A DNA stretch of 64,000 nucleotides from the NCBI GenBank assembly GCA_030549335.1, contig CM060190.1:65176118-65240117 (forward strand), written 5' to 3'. Positions 44,747 through 56,611 of the stretch are shown here, piece after piece. Position numbers and translations under genes: made by a program. Each line of letters begins with the position of its first letter. Positions within the stretch are counted from its first letter, which is position 1. The notes beneath the pieces were generated by a model. The model saw only the letters and a program-made list of their open reading frames with translations. It was not told the origin of the DNA and made no database searches. The stretch comes from Pontederia crassipes. Lineage: Eukaryota; Streptophyta; Magnoliopsida; Commelinales; Pontederiaceae.

Positions 44747-47700
44747 TACATTATGTGAAGTGCGTTGAACGCATCCGCATGGATTCGGATATGTGCATAT
44801 AAATAAAGTACAAGTCGGTAAAATTTCTTATATACCTACGATGGAATCATGTGTAGAAGTATGCAACACAATCTTTTTTTCCAGTGAAAAAAAAACTCGA
44901 TCCGCACCAGCAGTGAATCACGTAGTCTAATTCGTCATGCCAATTTACGCACGTAGAAAGAAAGGACTAAGAAAATCGTTCCCGACTTTGCAAGCTTTAA
45001 GGTTTCTTTTACTGTGGCTTTAAGTGTTTTGTTGGCCCTGTAAATAGTATTTAAATAAAAAGGTCAGTTAAATTAGGATGCATGAACATATGCATGTCTA
45101 TATAATGAACTTGAGATAATATTCGATCTTTATACGAGAAATGGAGATTTGACTCTTATACACTTTGCCTTTTCTTTTCTCTAAGGCTTTATAACGTTGA
45201 CTAATTTCATACATGAACATTGACACATACAAACAGAAGGAAAAAAAGGTTAACCTCCCACCGAAAAAAAAAGGTTAACCATTCACTCCTTTTTTTATAT
45301 GTTTTTATGAAATATGCGTGAATTAAACACACATATTAATTCAGATATAGACAACTACTTGTCAGAGATTGCGTACAGAAAGTTCCAATTAATTAAAGAC
45401 TCTGGATTGTGTCACTCTTAATTACCCATTTGTAAGTGCTATGATGATTGATGAACTCATTACCAACCAGTAAAGTTGATAATTCCACTTGTTGTAGTAT
45501 TCTGAACTTGCTTGCTAAGACTTTGACAAAGAATAATTAATATTCATGATTCTCTGATCAGATGAACAACAGACATGCTACCTAGCCAGAAGATGCACTT
45601 GCGCAATTGGCACAAATTAAACATCCATGGGGGAGAAGCTATAAGTGATAAATTATGACGAATCAGATACGCAAAATTCCATCTGTTGTCATCCAATAAG
45701 TCTAGGGGCAGTAGGGAGGGGATACTTACTCTTGTACATGTCTTACATGTATAGGAAATTGACTTCCTAGTCTTTGTGATATTTGTCCAAAAGTTTATAT
45801 ATGCTGATCAAGACGACTGCTGCATGATGCATGCCTTTACACCTCTCTCCTTTTCGACGATGCACACCACCTTTCCACATGATCATGAGAACGACCACTC
45901 CGGTGGGAGTTAATGTTGGAGAATTCGCATCCCCCTCCACCTTTCCTTCATTCACTTTTATCGAATACATTTGGACAGTGACTCATATATTCTCTTTGAC
46001 CTCAGAACTTGTAGAATTCAACGTACATATTTTCTATTGGTTAAATCTTTAGCCTAAACTAATGACACTTGGTACCAAAGCAGACGTATAGTTAATTGGG
46101 AATTAGAGTTCGATTTAAGTCATCTTTTGGATACTAGAACACACAAAGCTTTGAGTTCAAACAGTGCCTTGGGACCAACGGTGTCTTGTGGAGTTGTAGG
46201 GTTGTGCCTATAAAGTCTGAGAGGAGGAAAATGAAGCATTGTGCGATTTGTCACTCTCAAACATTAATATCTTTGTATCGGATACATAGTTGTATAATGA
46301 CACTTGGAGTGCTTTCTTTGGTAAAGTGGTTTGGAAGCATGCATATGGTAGGCGTGCACATCTACACTACTACGGATTGTGTTGCATGGGACCACGTCGA
46401 TCCTTTCCATGCATCCTTTGCTACTGCTGCTGGCGTTATCTTCCATATCGTCGGCCCGGAGGTAGGGAGGGCCTCTTTTTCAACTTTCAGGAATATGTAC
46501 ATCTTGTATAACTTGCCAGACAAAGAGAAGAAATGCACAGTATTAGATATACAAAAGATAAGTAGATCTATTTCAACCCAAAATTTGTCTGTTCTGATCA
46601 CATTTTAATTAAAGCAATACTTTAATTTTAAGTGTTTACGGGCCATGAAAATTAGAAAGGGCAAACATGGACTAACAAACGAGTACTGATACGAATGATA
46701 TCTGTTGGTGCATGGCCATGTATCAGAGAAAAGCTTCTTCTATGTGTTCTTCCCTGGCAAACCAGTGAACAATTCAGGATTCGGATGGCAAATTAATTAG
46801 ACGCCTTAAACCTCGAGCATAGGACTATTTCGGGCCACGTACTGAACACTGAAGTCAGACGATTGAAGTTGGAGTTATTAAAATTTGCATGCAATGAGCT
46901 TTTATAAGATGAACAGATGGCATCTGAACCGTACATCGGCAACCTTTACCTTATGAGATTCCTTTTCTGATGGCACAGTAAATTTGGTTCTTACGCTATT
47001 AACTTTGGATCATCGAGTATGTCACTGATCTCACATCAGAAACTCATTATATGCTTCCTTTACATCTTTTCAGAGACAGACGTATATTTAACATGTTCTT
47101 GAATCATTCATGCATGCATGAAAGCAAAAGCAGGTTGAATTAATTGAGCCTGCATTCGAAGCTGTAAATTAATGGTGTTCGAAACAGGAAAAAATCTTCG
47201 CTGTAAATTTTAGTTACTTTTTTACAGTTAATTTCTTTCTCTGACACCAAACAGCGACAAGGCAAAGAGGGCTGCCGATCCAATAAAAGCATGGGTTGAG
47301 AGTAACCTCTCATGCAACATGATGTTTCCTACTCCCGAGCCGTAAAGTGAAAGAGAAGGTAATAATATTCCACTTAAAGAAAGTGGAGGGTCGCATAATG
47401 AAGGTACATTTGCAGATTACACTCTCAATTTATAGCACTTACTAAGCAATTAATGTTCTATATATTTTTCCACTATAATAAGAAGTCTACATTTTATCTC
47501 TCCAACTTTCTTCTAGCTAGAACTAGACTACCACAATTTATTCATAACTCCTAGGAATTAATTTGTGGTGCGAAAAAAGTAGAGGATGAAATCATTCACA
47601 TTAGTGCAACTGCAATAAGATACACACAGCTGAAATGATTCACTCATTTTAAATTATTCTAAATAGTCTCAAAATATGTAGGCATTTGGAAGCTTGTACA

Positions 47701-49493
47701 GTAAAATACAGATGCAGTCGGTAGAGTAGAGACAGGGGAGAAGATATAGGATGGCAGCGAAAGGTCACTGTGTTAGGTTGGGTCCAGCCTCAGAAGTCAG
47801 ATTCCAGGCCCTCACCACTGAGAGATTTGCCTTAACAAGGAGGGACTTTTGCTTCCCCTCTGTGTCGCCATTCAATGTCCTTCTGGTATGGGACAAAATT
47901 AGAGAGCTGTGGAAGGAATTTTGCAGCAGTTGTGACCTGTCCAAAAAGCTTACGTAGACCCTTGGACTTGGTGGTGGGGTAGGATTTTAGGGCTAAGCAT
48001 ATATGCCCACTGGCCGAAGCAGTACCTGCAGCGCTACATGCATTACAAGTCATGTTGCCTGTCTTTTTACTACTCTAATGAAAGGATTGAACCTTGAGCC
48101 GTAACGCAAGGGCCCCTTAATCTGCATATATCTATTTAATGAATAATGAGATGTGATGGGTATGAAAGGAGTGTGTCATGTGAGGAAGGAGGAGGATAAC
48201 TAAGCAAACACAGAGGGGAAGGATGAATGCAGTCGTGTAGGAAATGCTGTATCTGTATGGCCTTCAATGTACAGGCTCCAAAGTTAGCAAATGGAGAATA
48301 TTTGATGAAGTAGCACGTAGTAATTACTAATTAGTAGTCTTTTCAAGTAGCTTTTTTCGGAGGTAATACTTCAAAGAAAAAGGAAAAAATACTGCATTCA
48401 AGGATAAAAGAGCACTGTTAAGAAGATTGACTGATGCAGTTACTGCATGTCACAAGGGGAGAAGCAAATCATCAGACTCAAGGGTACGTTTGCACCACAG
48501 TTTCTGTAGTGTGATCCAAGAATAGTCCATGGCATCTAATTTTTTTTTCCATGGCATCTAATTAGTACTGATCAATCTGATCGGTCAAGTAAAATTATGC
48601 CTTGATGATTGAACGAATCTGACTGACTAGCTTGACACTTTTTCAGCTGTGTAGAGGGTTTCTATCAGCCGAAGATACCCTTGGACTTTTCCAAATGGAT
48701 GATGATATGGTTGCTTTGGAATCTTTGAGCTGAGGAGTACTCATCATCTCCAACAAGACAAAAAGCTATAAGAATTGGCATCAGTTGCTGCTTTCCAGTT
48801 TTCCCATCTTGCACTGTGGTGAAAAAGAAGGCAAGCAGTGGAGAGCTCCGAACAGTGCACATAAAATTTACACTTGGAGGTGGAACTCTGATGCCATCGA
48901 TCAGAATCGTCTCAGCTTTGCCTGGGGCCTCCTTCCTGTGATCACTATTTGCAGGTTAACGACCTTGTTGGAAAGGGAAAGGGAAAAAGAAAAAGAAAAA
49001 GAAAAGGATCGAAAGAACAATTGGCTAAGAAGTCATCAAGAATAAAGGCAATATCTCTACTTTCGAAAACTTTTTCTTTTTGAAGTGACCGAAACAACGT
49101 GAAGAGGAGTTTTCTGTTAAGTCAACAGCGCTTGTTGTCGGTCATCATCTCTGATTTCAAATAAAAAAAAGAATCCGAAATTTGATAAGTGTTATATATA
49201 ATTTGAAAACTTTTCAGAAGCTTGTAGATTAACATAAAAAATAGTGCATGCCATTTTTTTCTGATAAGAGACAAATGTCATGTTATATTTGAATTTTGTA
49301 ACCGTCTCTTAATTCGCATCACTTTTTAAAACACAGAGAAAAATTCTGAGTGAAAAAAAGATACTCTTCAACATCTTAAGATTGAGGATGCTTTGGACTT
49401 GGAGCATTGCAATTTTGGATCCAATAATTAATAATGATATAACAATAAGAGTAATAATTCCCTACGTAACTATTTATAAATAAATAACAAATT
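44747..49493. other. Intergenic stretch, no gene supported
   Basis: The largest frames (46186-46608, 47751-47957, 48785-49045) show no domain, coding bias or splice context. A purine-rich (A3-5G)n tract lies at 48976-49008. Nothing else is supported. Confidence 0.5.
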
Positions 49494-49564
49494 TGGGCCC
49501 ATTCTACGTCTCATATAAGCTAAATTTTGGCCCAATAGTTGCTTTATGCCCAAGAAAGGGCCCA
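49494..49564 (+). promoter_or_regulatory. Cluster of site II (TGGGCC) elements in the TIM13 promoter
   Basis: Three copies are seen: TGGGCCCA at 49494-49501, GGCCCA at 49529-49534 and GGGCCCA at 49558-49564, 124-194 bp upstream of the TIM13 start codon. Site II elements bind TCP factors and are enriched in plant nuclear genes for mitochondrial and ribosomal proteins, which fits the gene's role. Confidence 0.65.
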
Positions 49565-49687
49565 AATTTATGTGCCCCCACTTGCTTGGCAAGAAAAAAC
49601 ATACGAATATAACAGCAAAAAGGAAAAAGGAAGGAGCGCAGCGTTCCCGCCGCCGACGAGTAATATTCGGAGAACGCGACTACTTGA

Positions 49688-52600
49688 ATGGATCCCTTCT
49701 CCTCGCCGTCGCCGTCAGGAGGCTTGTCGGGGTTTTCTGAGCCTTCGGCGGAGGTGATCATGGACCAGGTCAAGAACCAGCTCGCGCAGGCCTACGCCGA
49801 GGAACTCCTCGAGGTTTGACGTCCTAGCTGCAACCTCAATTCCGTTATTATCTCTTTATGTTTCAGAATCTATTCTTATTTGTGTTGCTCGGAGTTGTGG
49901 GTTGGTTAAAAATTTTCGTTATAGAAGATCATATTATGTATTGCGCTTGAATTGTTCACCCGTTCGTTTTCCATGTATTCTGCAACATTTTACGCATTTC
50001 TTTAGTTTTTTGTTTGGAGCTTACAATTAGTAGTTACAAAAAATATTACGGCTTATTTGATGTAAGGTGGGACCTTATGCTGAATATGCAGGAACTCATG
50101 AGCCAAAAAGTATATGTACGAGTTCATCATTTTTCCCTCTTCCTTGATCACTTTGTTGATAAATAATGATGTTATTGGGTACACAGCTCACTCAAGACTG
50201 AAATTTATTTCGGAATCCAAGTTTTTACTAGTATTTATAGTGGTAGAGTCTGTGGTTGAACTTGTTGGATAGGTAGTTAAGGAACAAGAATACAATGGAT
50301 TGGATTTGACTTTTGGTTTAGCAAGCATGTGGCAGAGGGTCAGAGCATAAGCCAATGCAAGTTTCTTCTAGGTCCTGTCCAGTCTGAAGCTAGCAACTAG
50401 GTGTTTTCTTTGTAAGATTGTTTATAAATAACTCAGGGATCCATACTGTACCAAATGATTATGAAGAGATGCTAGAATCATTGTTATTGTGATAAAATGG
50501 CTATACTTACTGTCTCAGAATATAACTGGAGGAATTTAACATAATTATTCTTTTTCTCCCTATGAGAAATGCAAAAGATCAGAGATAAGTTTCTAGTGAA
50601 ACGAACTGTGAAATGTATAATCAAGAAAGTAGATATGAAAACTGTTAATTAATGCCTTGAATCCTACTTTAACTGAAATCTGTTTGGATCCAAAGAAGTG
50701 AAAGGAAACTTGTCTGACATATTCTGTATATTTCCTTATCTTGAGATTGTTAAAGAATTAATTTATTTCCTTATTACAAGGTAGGTGTCCTATTTTTGGA
50801 ATTAATATAGAGTTTCAGTTGGTCTCTAATTCCTATCATATGTTAAAGAGTGTGCCTATATAAACTCCTTAGGGGGTCAGAAATCAATCTGATCTTGTAA
50901 TCCTCTTCTATTTCTTCCATCTAATACAATTCTGCGTCGCCTTAAATTTCTCGGGTTTCTCGCGATGCATAATTTCTCTCGTACAGAAATCCTAACAAAA
51001 ACAATGAATCCAACATAAGCAAATGTTTCGTTTTTTTTTTTCATTACACATTTTATTTTTACTTGGAATTTCTACCAACATTTGCAGCTTTTGAAGGTAC
51101 TCATGAAATTAAGTTTTGGTAAAAATACTTTTGGAAATATTCCTAGTCTTTCAGGGTTTCATTACATGTTCTGAGCTCTTTCATTTGCTAGATTTTGGTC
51201 GACTTCTGCATTATTATGTTGCACTTTAAGGATGAGTAGTCATGTTTCATGTAAAATTTTAAAAAGGCATGTTTCATACAATTGGGACCAATAGAATGAT
51301 TTTACATTTGAAAGAGTTAGGTTTTTTTTGAGAGGAGAAAGAGATAGGTTTAGAAGTGAGCTATGAGTTTACTTCTGTATATGGAGTTAATATATAGAGA
51401 TTCTTAAGTCCAAACCGGAGAGTGAACCAAAAGAGCTCAGAGTCCAGGTTCAACCAACTGAACCGAGCGTTTGAACCAGATATTATTATCATAATTACAT
51501 TATAATATAGACAAATATGTATTAATTTATTATGTCTTTACATGCCACTGGTTCTGTTTATGTGTAATTCTAAACTCAACTTTTTGTGGTCCCAAAGTCT
51601 CCTTTAATAACAATCAAATCATATACATAATAGAGTAGGAAGGAGAGGGAGAGAGAAGACAAATACTAGATGTATAGTGGTTTGTTAACGAGGTTCGGCC
51701 ACACCTTGACCTACGTCCCTACTCTGACTTCGAGACCGCTGGAGGTTCCACTTACACCCTTCCTTCGTTCCAAATGGGATAATGAAGAAATTCTTTACAA
51801 CTCTTGTCTTTTCTTTGCCTACATCTTTCTCATTCAGAAGCTTTTACGCGTCTTTTCTTCGCTCAAGAGGTAAGACACTGTCACTTTTCACTCAAGAGCT
51901 ATACAATATCACAAGAACACACCACAATCTCTGTTTTACAATTTAGAATCTCACACAAGAGTTAGAGTAAAGAAATAAAAGATTTGCAACTTGGAACTCA
52001 AATGGACTTCACGAATGTTCTTCCCACTTTTCCTTGGAAGTCTATTTTGTTTCTTCACTTTTGGGACTCCTTTTATAGCCTTCTTAATTCCATTTAGTCG
52101 TTGGAATTTGTTTCCCACTTTTTGGGCCAAAATATCATCATTATAGTGCATTTTGCGCGTTGACTGGTCGACTGCGTCACATAGCCATTTGAAAATAATG
52201 ACCGTCGGTGAATTCTGCATACTGACTGGTGTTTCAACCGATATCATCTTGACATTCTGTTGGCTTTAACTATTCAATTTCTATGCTTTCTGTGCTGATC
52301 GATCGACCGGTGCTTTGACCGACAGATTGACCATCCTACACTATTTTGAACATAACTTTTTGCTCATTTATCCAATTGAGATGATTTTTTATTCTACAAA
52401 AAACTAATAGAATTTTCTATAATTTTTCTATTCATGTAGCGGAATGGCGTCGTATGATCCATGTAGCCGACCCCACCTAGTGGGATAAGGCTTTGTTGTT
52501 GTTGTTGTTATTGTTGTTTTCTATTCATCATTCATTCAAAGTCTAATGAGATCATAGTTTAATATTAATTCAAATTTCAGTACATAAAGTTGTTCCTTCA

Positions 52601-55413
52601 AATTAAACTTTTTATACCTTTACTCTTTTATACATAACTTTTCATATGAGTATCCAAATGAGATGATATTTGATTTTATGAAAAACTAACAACATTATTT
52701 ATAACTTTTATATAATCTCATCCAAATTTCATGTTAAAATGCTCAAATATTATGTGCAAGTTTAGCACATAAAAATATTAATTTCAAAATGAACTTTTCG
52801 AGTTTCACTTGTTTAAATATAACTTTTTATATCGTTGTCCAAATGAGGTGATTCTTGATGCTCTAAAAAGATAAGAGAATTATTTATAACTTCTATATTC
52901 ACCTCTTAATATAAATATTATGGGAACGTAAACAAATGTTAGTCGAATGCGTAGTGCATGAAGCAACTCATGCATTCATATTTAGAATTTTTTGATATTT
53001 TAAATATAACTCTAAATCTTTCGAGGTTTGTATCATCAAAATATAATTATATAGGATATAAAAAACTTTGTTCCAACAATTTTGACTAGTCACGTGAGCT
53101 GTGTTCGGACCGGCCCTAGCTACACTAATATGTAAAGTTTACAAAGTCATAGATAGAATTCAGTTCCCCAAGTAGTGGGAAATTTTAATAACACCCTTGG
53201 GATCCTTGCTTTTCGATTTATTTTCAATCGATTTTAGTTGTGTATTTGGATATTAGAAGGAAATGGCAGGAAAGGGAAGAGAGGGTGAAAAAGTTGAAAG
53301 GAAAGAAATTGAATAAATTTCACAAACAGTTATCCAACTAAACTTCAATAATCTTGCAGCCATTAGTGTAGGCTAGGGGAGGATATAATTCCTCAAGTGA
53401 CAAAGTTTAAATATTTATGATCAATTGTAAGACAAGATGATGAAATTGATGACGATGTTAATCATAGAATTCAAGCTGGTTGGTGTAAGTGGAAGAAAAC
53501 CACTGGAGTTCTTTGTGATAGAAAAGTACCCAATAAAGTTAAAGGAAAATTCTATCGTACTGCTATAAGACCGGCAGTGTTATATGGTAGTGAATGTTGG
53601 GCTATGAAGGGACAACATGAACGTAAAGTGGGGGTAGCCGAAATGAGGATGTTGAGATGGATGTGTGGTCATACAAGATTAGATAAGATTAGGAATGATC
53701 ATATACGTGAACGAGTCGGAGTGGCTCCTATTAGTGAGAAAATGGTAGAGAATCGTTTGAGATGGTTTGGTCATGTTCAGAGAAGACCATTAGATGCGCC
53801 AGTAAGAAGAGTAGATCAAATAATCTGGAGTCCGATTAAAAGAGGGAGAGGAAGGCCAAGGCGGACACTTGGCGAACTAATAGAGCAAGATCTATTGGTG
53901 AATAATATACCGAAAGGTTTGGTTACTAATAGAGCGGAATGACGTCGTATGATCCATGTAGTCGACCCCTTGTTGTTGTTGTTTGATCCTGACATATGAT
54001 AAAAAATTTATCGGTTAAAATGCTAATGTGACACCCATGTTAGTATTTTTTTCTTTCCTCCACGTCAATTTTTTAAAAAATTTAATAAAAAAATAAAACT
54101 TAAAAAATGAAAAAAGAGGGCAGCATAAAGGGGCAACAGCCAAAGAAGAGGGCAATTGCTAGATCCCTCCTCTCTCTATGCTCCAAGGAAGGAGGGAGAT
54201 GGGGCGGCGGCCTCTCCCTCTATCTCTCCTTTGTGCGACAAATGAGAGTGGAGAGGGGGGAGGGGGTGAAGGAGCCTCTGTTTCCCTCTCCTCTACGTGT
54301 GCAGAGGATAGAGAAGGAGGCAGCAGCCGCCCCTCCTCCCAGTCCCCCCCTCCCCTCTCCCTCAAAGATGATGGGTGGAACTGCCACCCCCCCCCCCCCC
54401 CCCTTCTTCAGCCGTTGTCGGAGATGGGGGGGGGGGGGGGGGGGGGTCATTGACGAGGGGTGGCATCCCCTTTACGGGCTGCTGCCCCCATTGTTTATCT
54501 TTTTTATTAATAAAAAATTTGACATTGAGGTGAAAGAAAATACTGATGTGGATACCATATTAATATTTTCATCAAATTCTTTTTATCATCAGTTAGGATG
54601 AACATGACTACAAGATTACTAAAATTGGATGATAAGTTATAAAATAAAGTTCAGTGATTGAGTTGGGAGCGATGGTATAGTTGGATGACCATTTGTTAAA
54701 TTTACTGGGAAGAAAAGGGAATGGAGGGGAAACTATTCAACCCTGATTTGGGTTCATTTGATTTAAGCTATTTTGCAAGGGAAAGGAGGTTCATACTTAT
54801 CTCCCCCTTCACTAATTTTCTATTCAAACAAGGAGAAAGGAAGTTAAATTTTAACTTCACCTCCATTACTATCCTTTCCCCTTAATTCAAATACACACCC
54901 TAAGACATTAATCAAGATTATGATAAAAAAAATGGCCAATCTTCCTATTTGTTTCCATGAGCAATCAATTTATGTCTTCTCGAAAAAAAAGAAACAATCA
55001 ATTTATGATGTGATAATCAAAAGTGCATGTGTATGCAAGATGATAAAGACAGAACTAAACAAGGATATGGCATCTTATTAGTCAATTAACATCTTATTAG
55101 TCAATTAACAAGAGCATGATAGATGCTGATGCCTCTTTTGTTCCTATGTTTGACTACTAGTTTCTGGGAGTTGCTTTTGCTTTTTCTCTTCTTGTATATA
55201 TACCTGTGCATGCGCTCAATGATTCATCTTTTTACAATTTATTCTTGTGCAATTATGTCACAGACTGTAAGGATAAAATGTTTCGCGAAGTGCATTACCA
55301 AACCTGGATCAAGTTTGGGTGGCAGTGAAAGCAGTTGTATCTCTCGATGTGTTGATCGCTACATTGAAGCAACTGGAATAATAGCTCGAGCGCTTTTCAG
55401 CCAGCCTCATTAG
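49688..55413 (+). CDS. TIM13: Mitochondrial import inner membrane translocase subunit Tim13
   Basis: Two exons: 49688-49813 (42 codons) and 55264-55413 (49 codons plus TAG). A phase-0 GT-AG intron of 5450 bp separates them. The 91-aa product is the usual size for a small Tim. It has the twin CX3C motifs, CFAKC and CISRC, separated by 14 residues (KCITKPGSSLGGSESSC spacing), the DQVKNQLAQAYAEELLE helix before them and RCVDRYIEATGII after. Tim13 pairs with Tim8 as a hexameric chaperone in the intermembrane space and carries hydrophobic precursors to TIM22 or SAM; the cysteines are oxidised by MIA40. No presequence is seen or expected. The start is the first ATG after the site II promoter elements. 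The intron has collected a copia LTR fragment, two RTE copies and a TIR element. A residue oddity is TVRIKCF where TVRGKCF is usual. Confidence 0.92.
51575..53078 (-). repeat. Copia LTR fragment in the TIM13 intron
   Basis: This is the reverse-orientation homologue of the solo LTR at 15938-19590. On the minus strand it starts TGTTGGAACAAAG at 53078 and retains the TATA box (52071-52077) and the CTCTTGAGTGAAAAGTG and GGTCTCGAAGTC blocks. It diverges at about 51575, before the 3' end of the other copy, so about 120 bp of the 3' end is missing. Three diverged internal repeats of AACTTTT..CCAAATGAG type (near 52350, 52626, 52822) are also present in the other LTR. An 81-bp RTE piece is inserted at 52436-52516. 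Confidence 0.75.
52436..52516 (+). mobile_element. 81-bp 5'-truncated RTE LINE insertion
   Basis: The sequence matches the extreme 3' end of the RTE element at 44660-44736 (GCGGAATGGCGTCGTATGAT...) including the (TTG)n tail. A perfect 12-bp duplication, TTTTCTATTCAT, flanks it (52424-52435 and 52517-52528). It is therefore a genuine target-primed insertion with almost complete 5' truncation. Confidence 0.92.
53366..53984 (+). mobile_element. 5'-truncated RTE LINE copy in the TIM13 intron
   Basis: About 620 bp corresponds to 44120-44735 of the larger RTE copy: the C-terminal region (YGSECWAMKGQ, RMLRWMCGHTRLDKI, RRPLDAPVRRVD) and a (TTG)n tail. The frame from 53577 to 53942 is open and longer than in the 41720-44736 copy, retaining SPIKRGRGRPRRTLGELIEQD. 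It has no reverse transcriptase active site. No clear target duplication was found. It has the same transcriptional direction as TIM13. Confidence 0.9.
53985..54600. mobile_element. TIR element with GC-rich core and C17/G21 homopolymers
   Basis: The left end, 53986-54065, and right end, 54520-54600, are inverted copies. Blocks ATCCT(G/A)AC..ATGAT(A)AAAAA, TAATRTGG/GACACCCAT..TTAGTATTTT and TTTCTTTC.CC..GTCAA correspond in order. The interior is GC-rich and low complexity, with C17 at 54387-54403 and G21 at 54426-54446. Frames through it are Pro/Gly-rich and not credible genes. It lies immediately after the RTE tail. The superfamily is not determined. Confidence 0.65.
55071..55111. repeat. Short tandem duplication (20 bp x 2)
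   Basis: CATCTTATTAGTCAATTAA is followed directly by a second copy. It lies near the 3' end of the TIM13 intron. Confidence 0.9.
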
Positions 55414-56611
55414 TTTCAGACTTTTCACTTGCAAGGGGTTTCTGCCTACAGGAGATCCCTCTGTAAAATACTTATTCCTTCTTTGAAACGTTATTTTGAC
55501 CGCCATCCAGATTTTAAATTTTCACATATTCCCTTCCATCACATATTACTTTTACAGAAGAATCTTCTCAAAAATCGTCAAAATAGAGTATGCTTATTGC
55601 TCTGTAAACTAACTTTGCCATGACTTGTTATTCTTCCAAAATTTCAGTGCAAATGATATTTATTTGTCTACTCCAATGGAAGTTACAGCTGTGTCGACTG
55701 AGCCAAACCTAATATTGGTTGCACAAAAAGAACTGGTTGGTTTTACTTCCTGTACCTGGACTTTAAGACACATTTATATGTTTATATATGGTTTGGATTT
55801 CTGATAAAACTCTAAGACACATTTGGAAAATTTTTGCAGCCAAATTGCCGTATAAGCATTTGAAGTCAGATATCTCCTGTTCGAACCAAGTTAGAACATT
55901 TCGGTTCCTAAGATGTTAAAAAACAGGCATCCGTTTAACAATTTTCTCAATCCCCGAGTGAGTTATCAGGTGCTCCGTTTATTCTGCAAGTTTTTTCTTG
56001 ACAAAATGTTAACTAAAAACATTTAGATGTTTAGTTTCTCAACAATATTTAGATGTATGTAATTATCCTTTGGTTTTGTTAAATTATGCTGCTCTTTGTA
56101 ACGAGGACTCTGCTTGGGCACACGACGCGTTAAATTGAAATATATTCAAGTACTAAAATGCTTCATATTCAGCAATCAAGAATTTGTTTGTCACAAATAA
56201 TAATAAGTATAATAAAGCAACCATCCTTTGAATGCTATACATTTTTTTAAAATTCAAATTTTGATATATTACCAGGAACGCGAGACATCGCCCGTTAATT
56301 TTCAACAACTAACGGTTATGAAAGTGTTAATTCCCCAAATCTGGAAAGAAAAAATGATACGATTTATGTTATGTAACATTTTTTCTACGATGCCCAAAAA
56401 ATGTTAGACCTTCTAATTGTGCTCTTTGTCGGAACGCGTCGACTTGTTTTGCTGCGAACTGCAACACGTCGTATTACGTGTGCTACGTTGTCCTCGAAAA
56501 CTACAAGGTGTCGCGGATAAATATGGATAAGAAGTGGCCTGACCTCGGTCTTCACTGCTCCTCCACATCCGTTGATCTATTTCAGCTGCAGCTCAGAGCG
56601 AGGAAACGACA
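55414..56611. other. TIM13 3' region and spacer to the NAC-alpha pseudogene
   Basis: It starts with the presumed TIM13 3' UTR. There is no further gene. A TTTCAG/CTGCAGCTCAG junction at 56579-56592 just before the pseudogene ATG could be a 5' UTR splice acceptor. Confidence 0.45.

Noticed and set aside
46186-46608. 140-codon frame that might be a gene
   Set aside because: No recognisable domain, no splice or start context, and composition like the surrounding AT-rich DNA.
54107-54601. 164-codon frame in the TIM13 intron
   Set aside because: It spans homopolymer C and G tracts and the core of a TIR element; Pro/Gly/Ser-rich low complexity.
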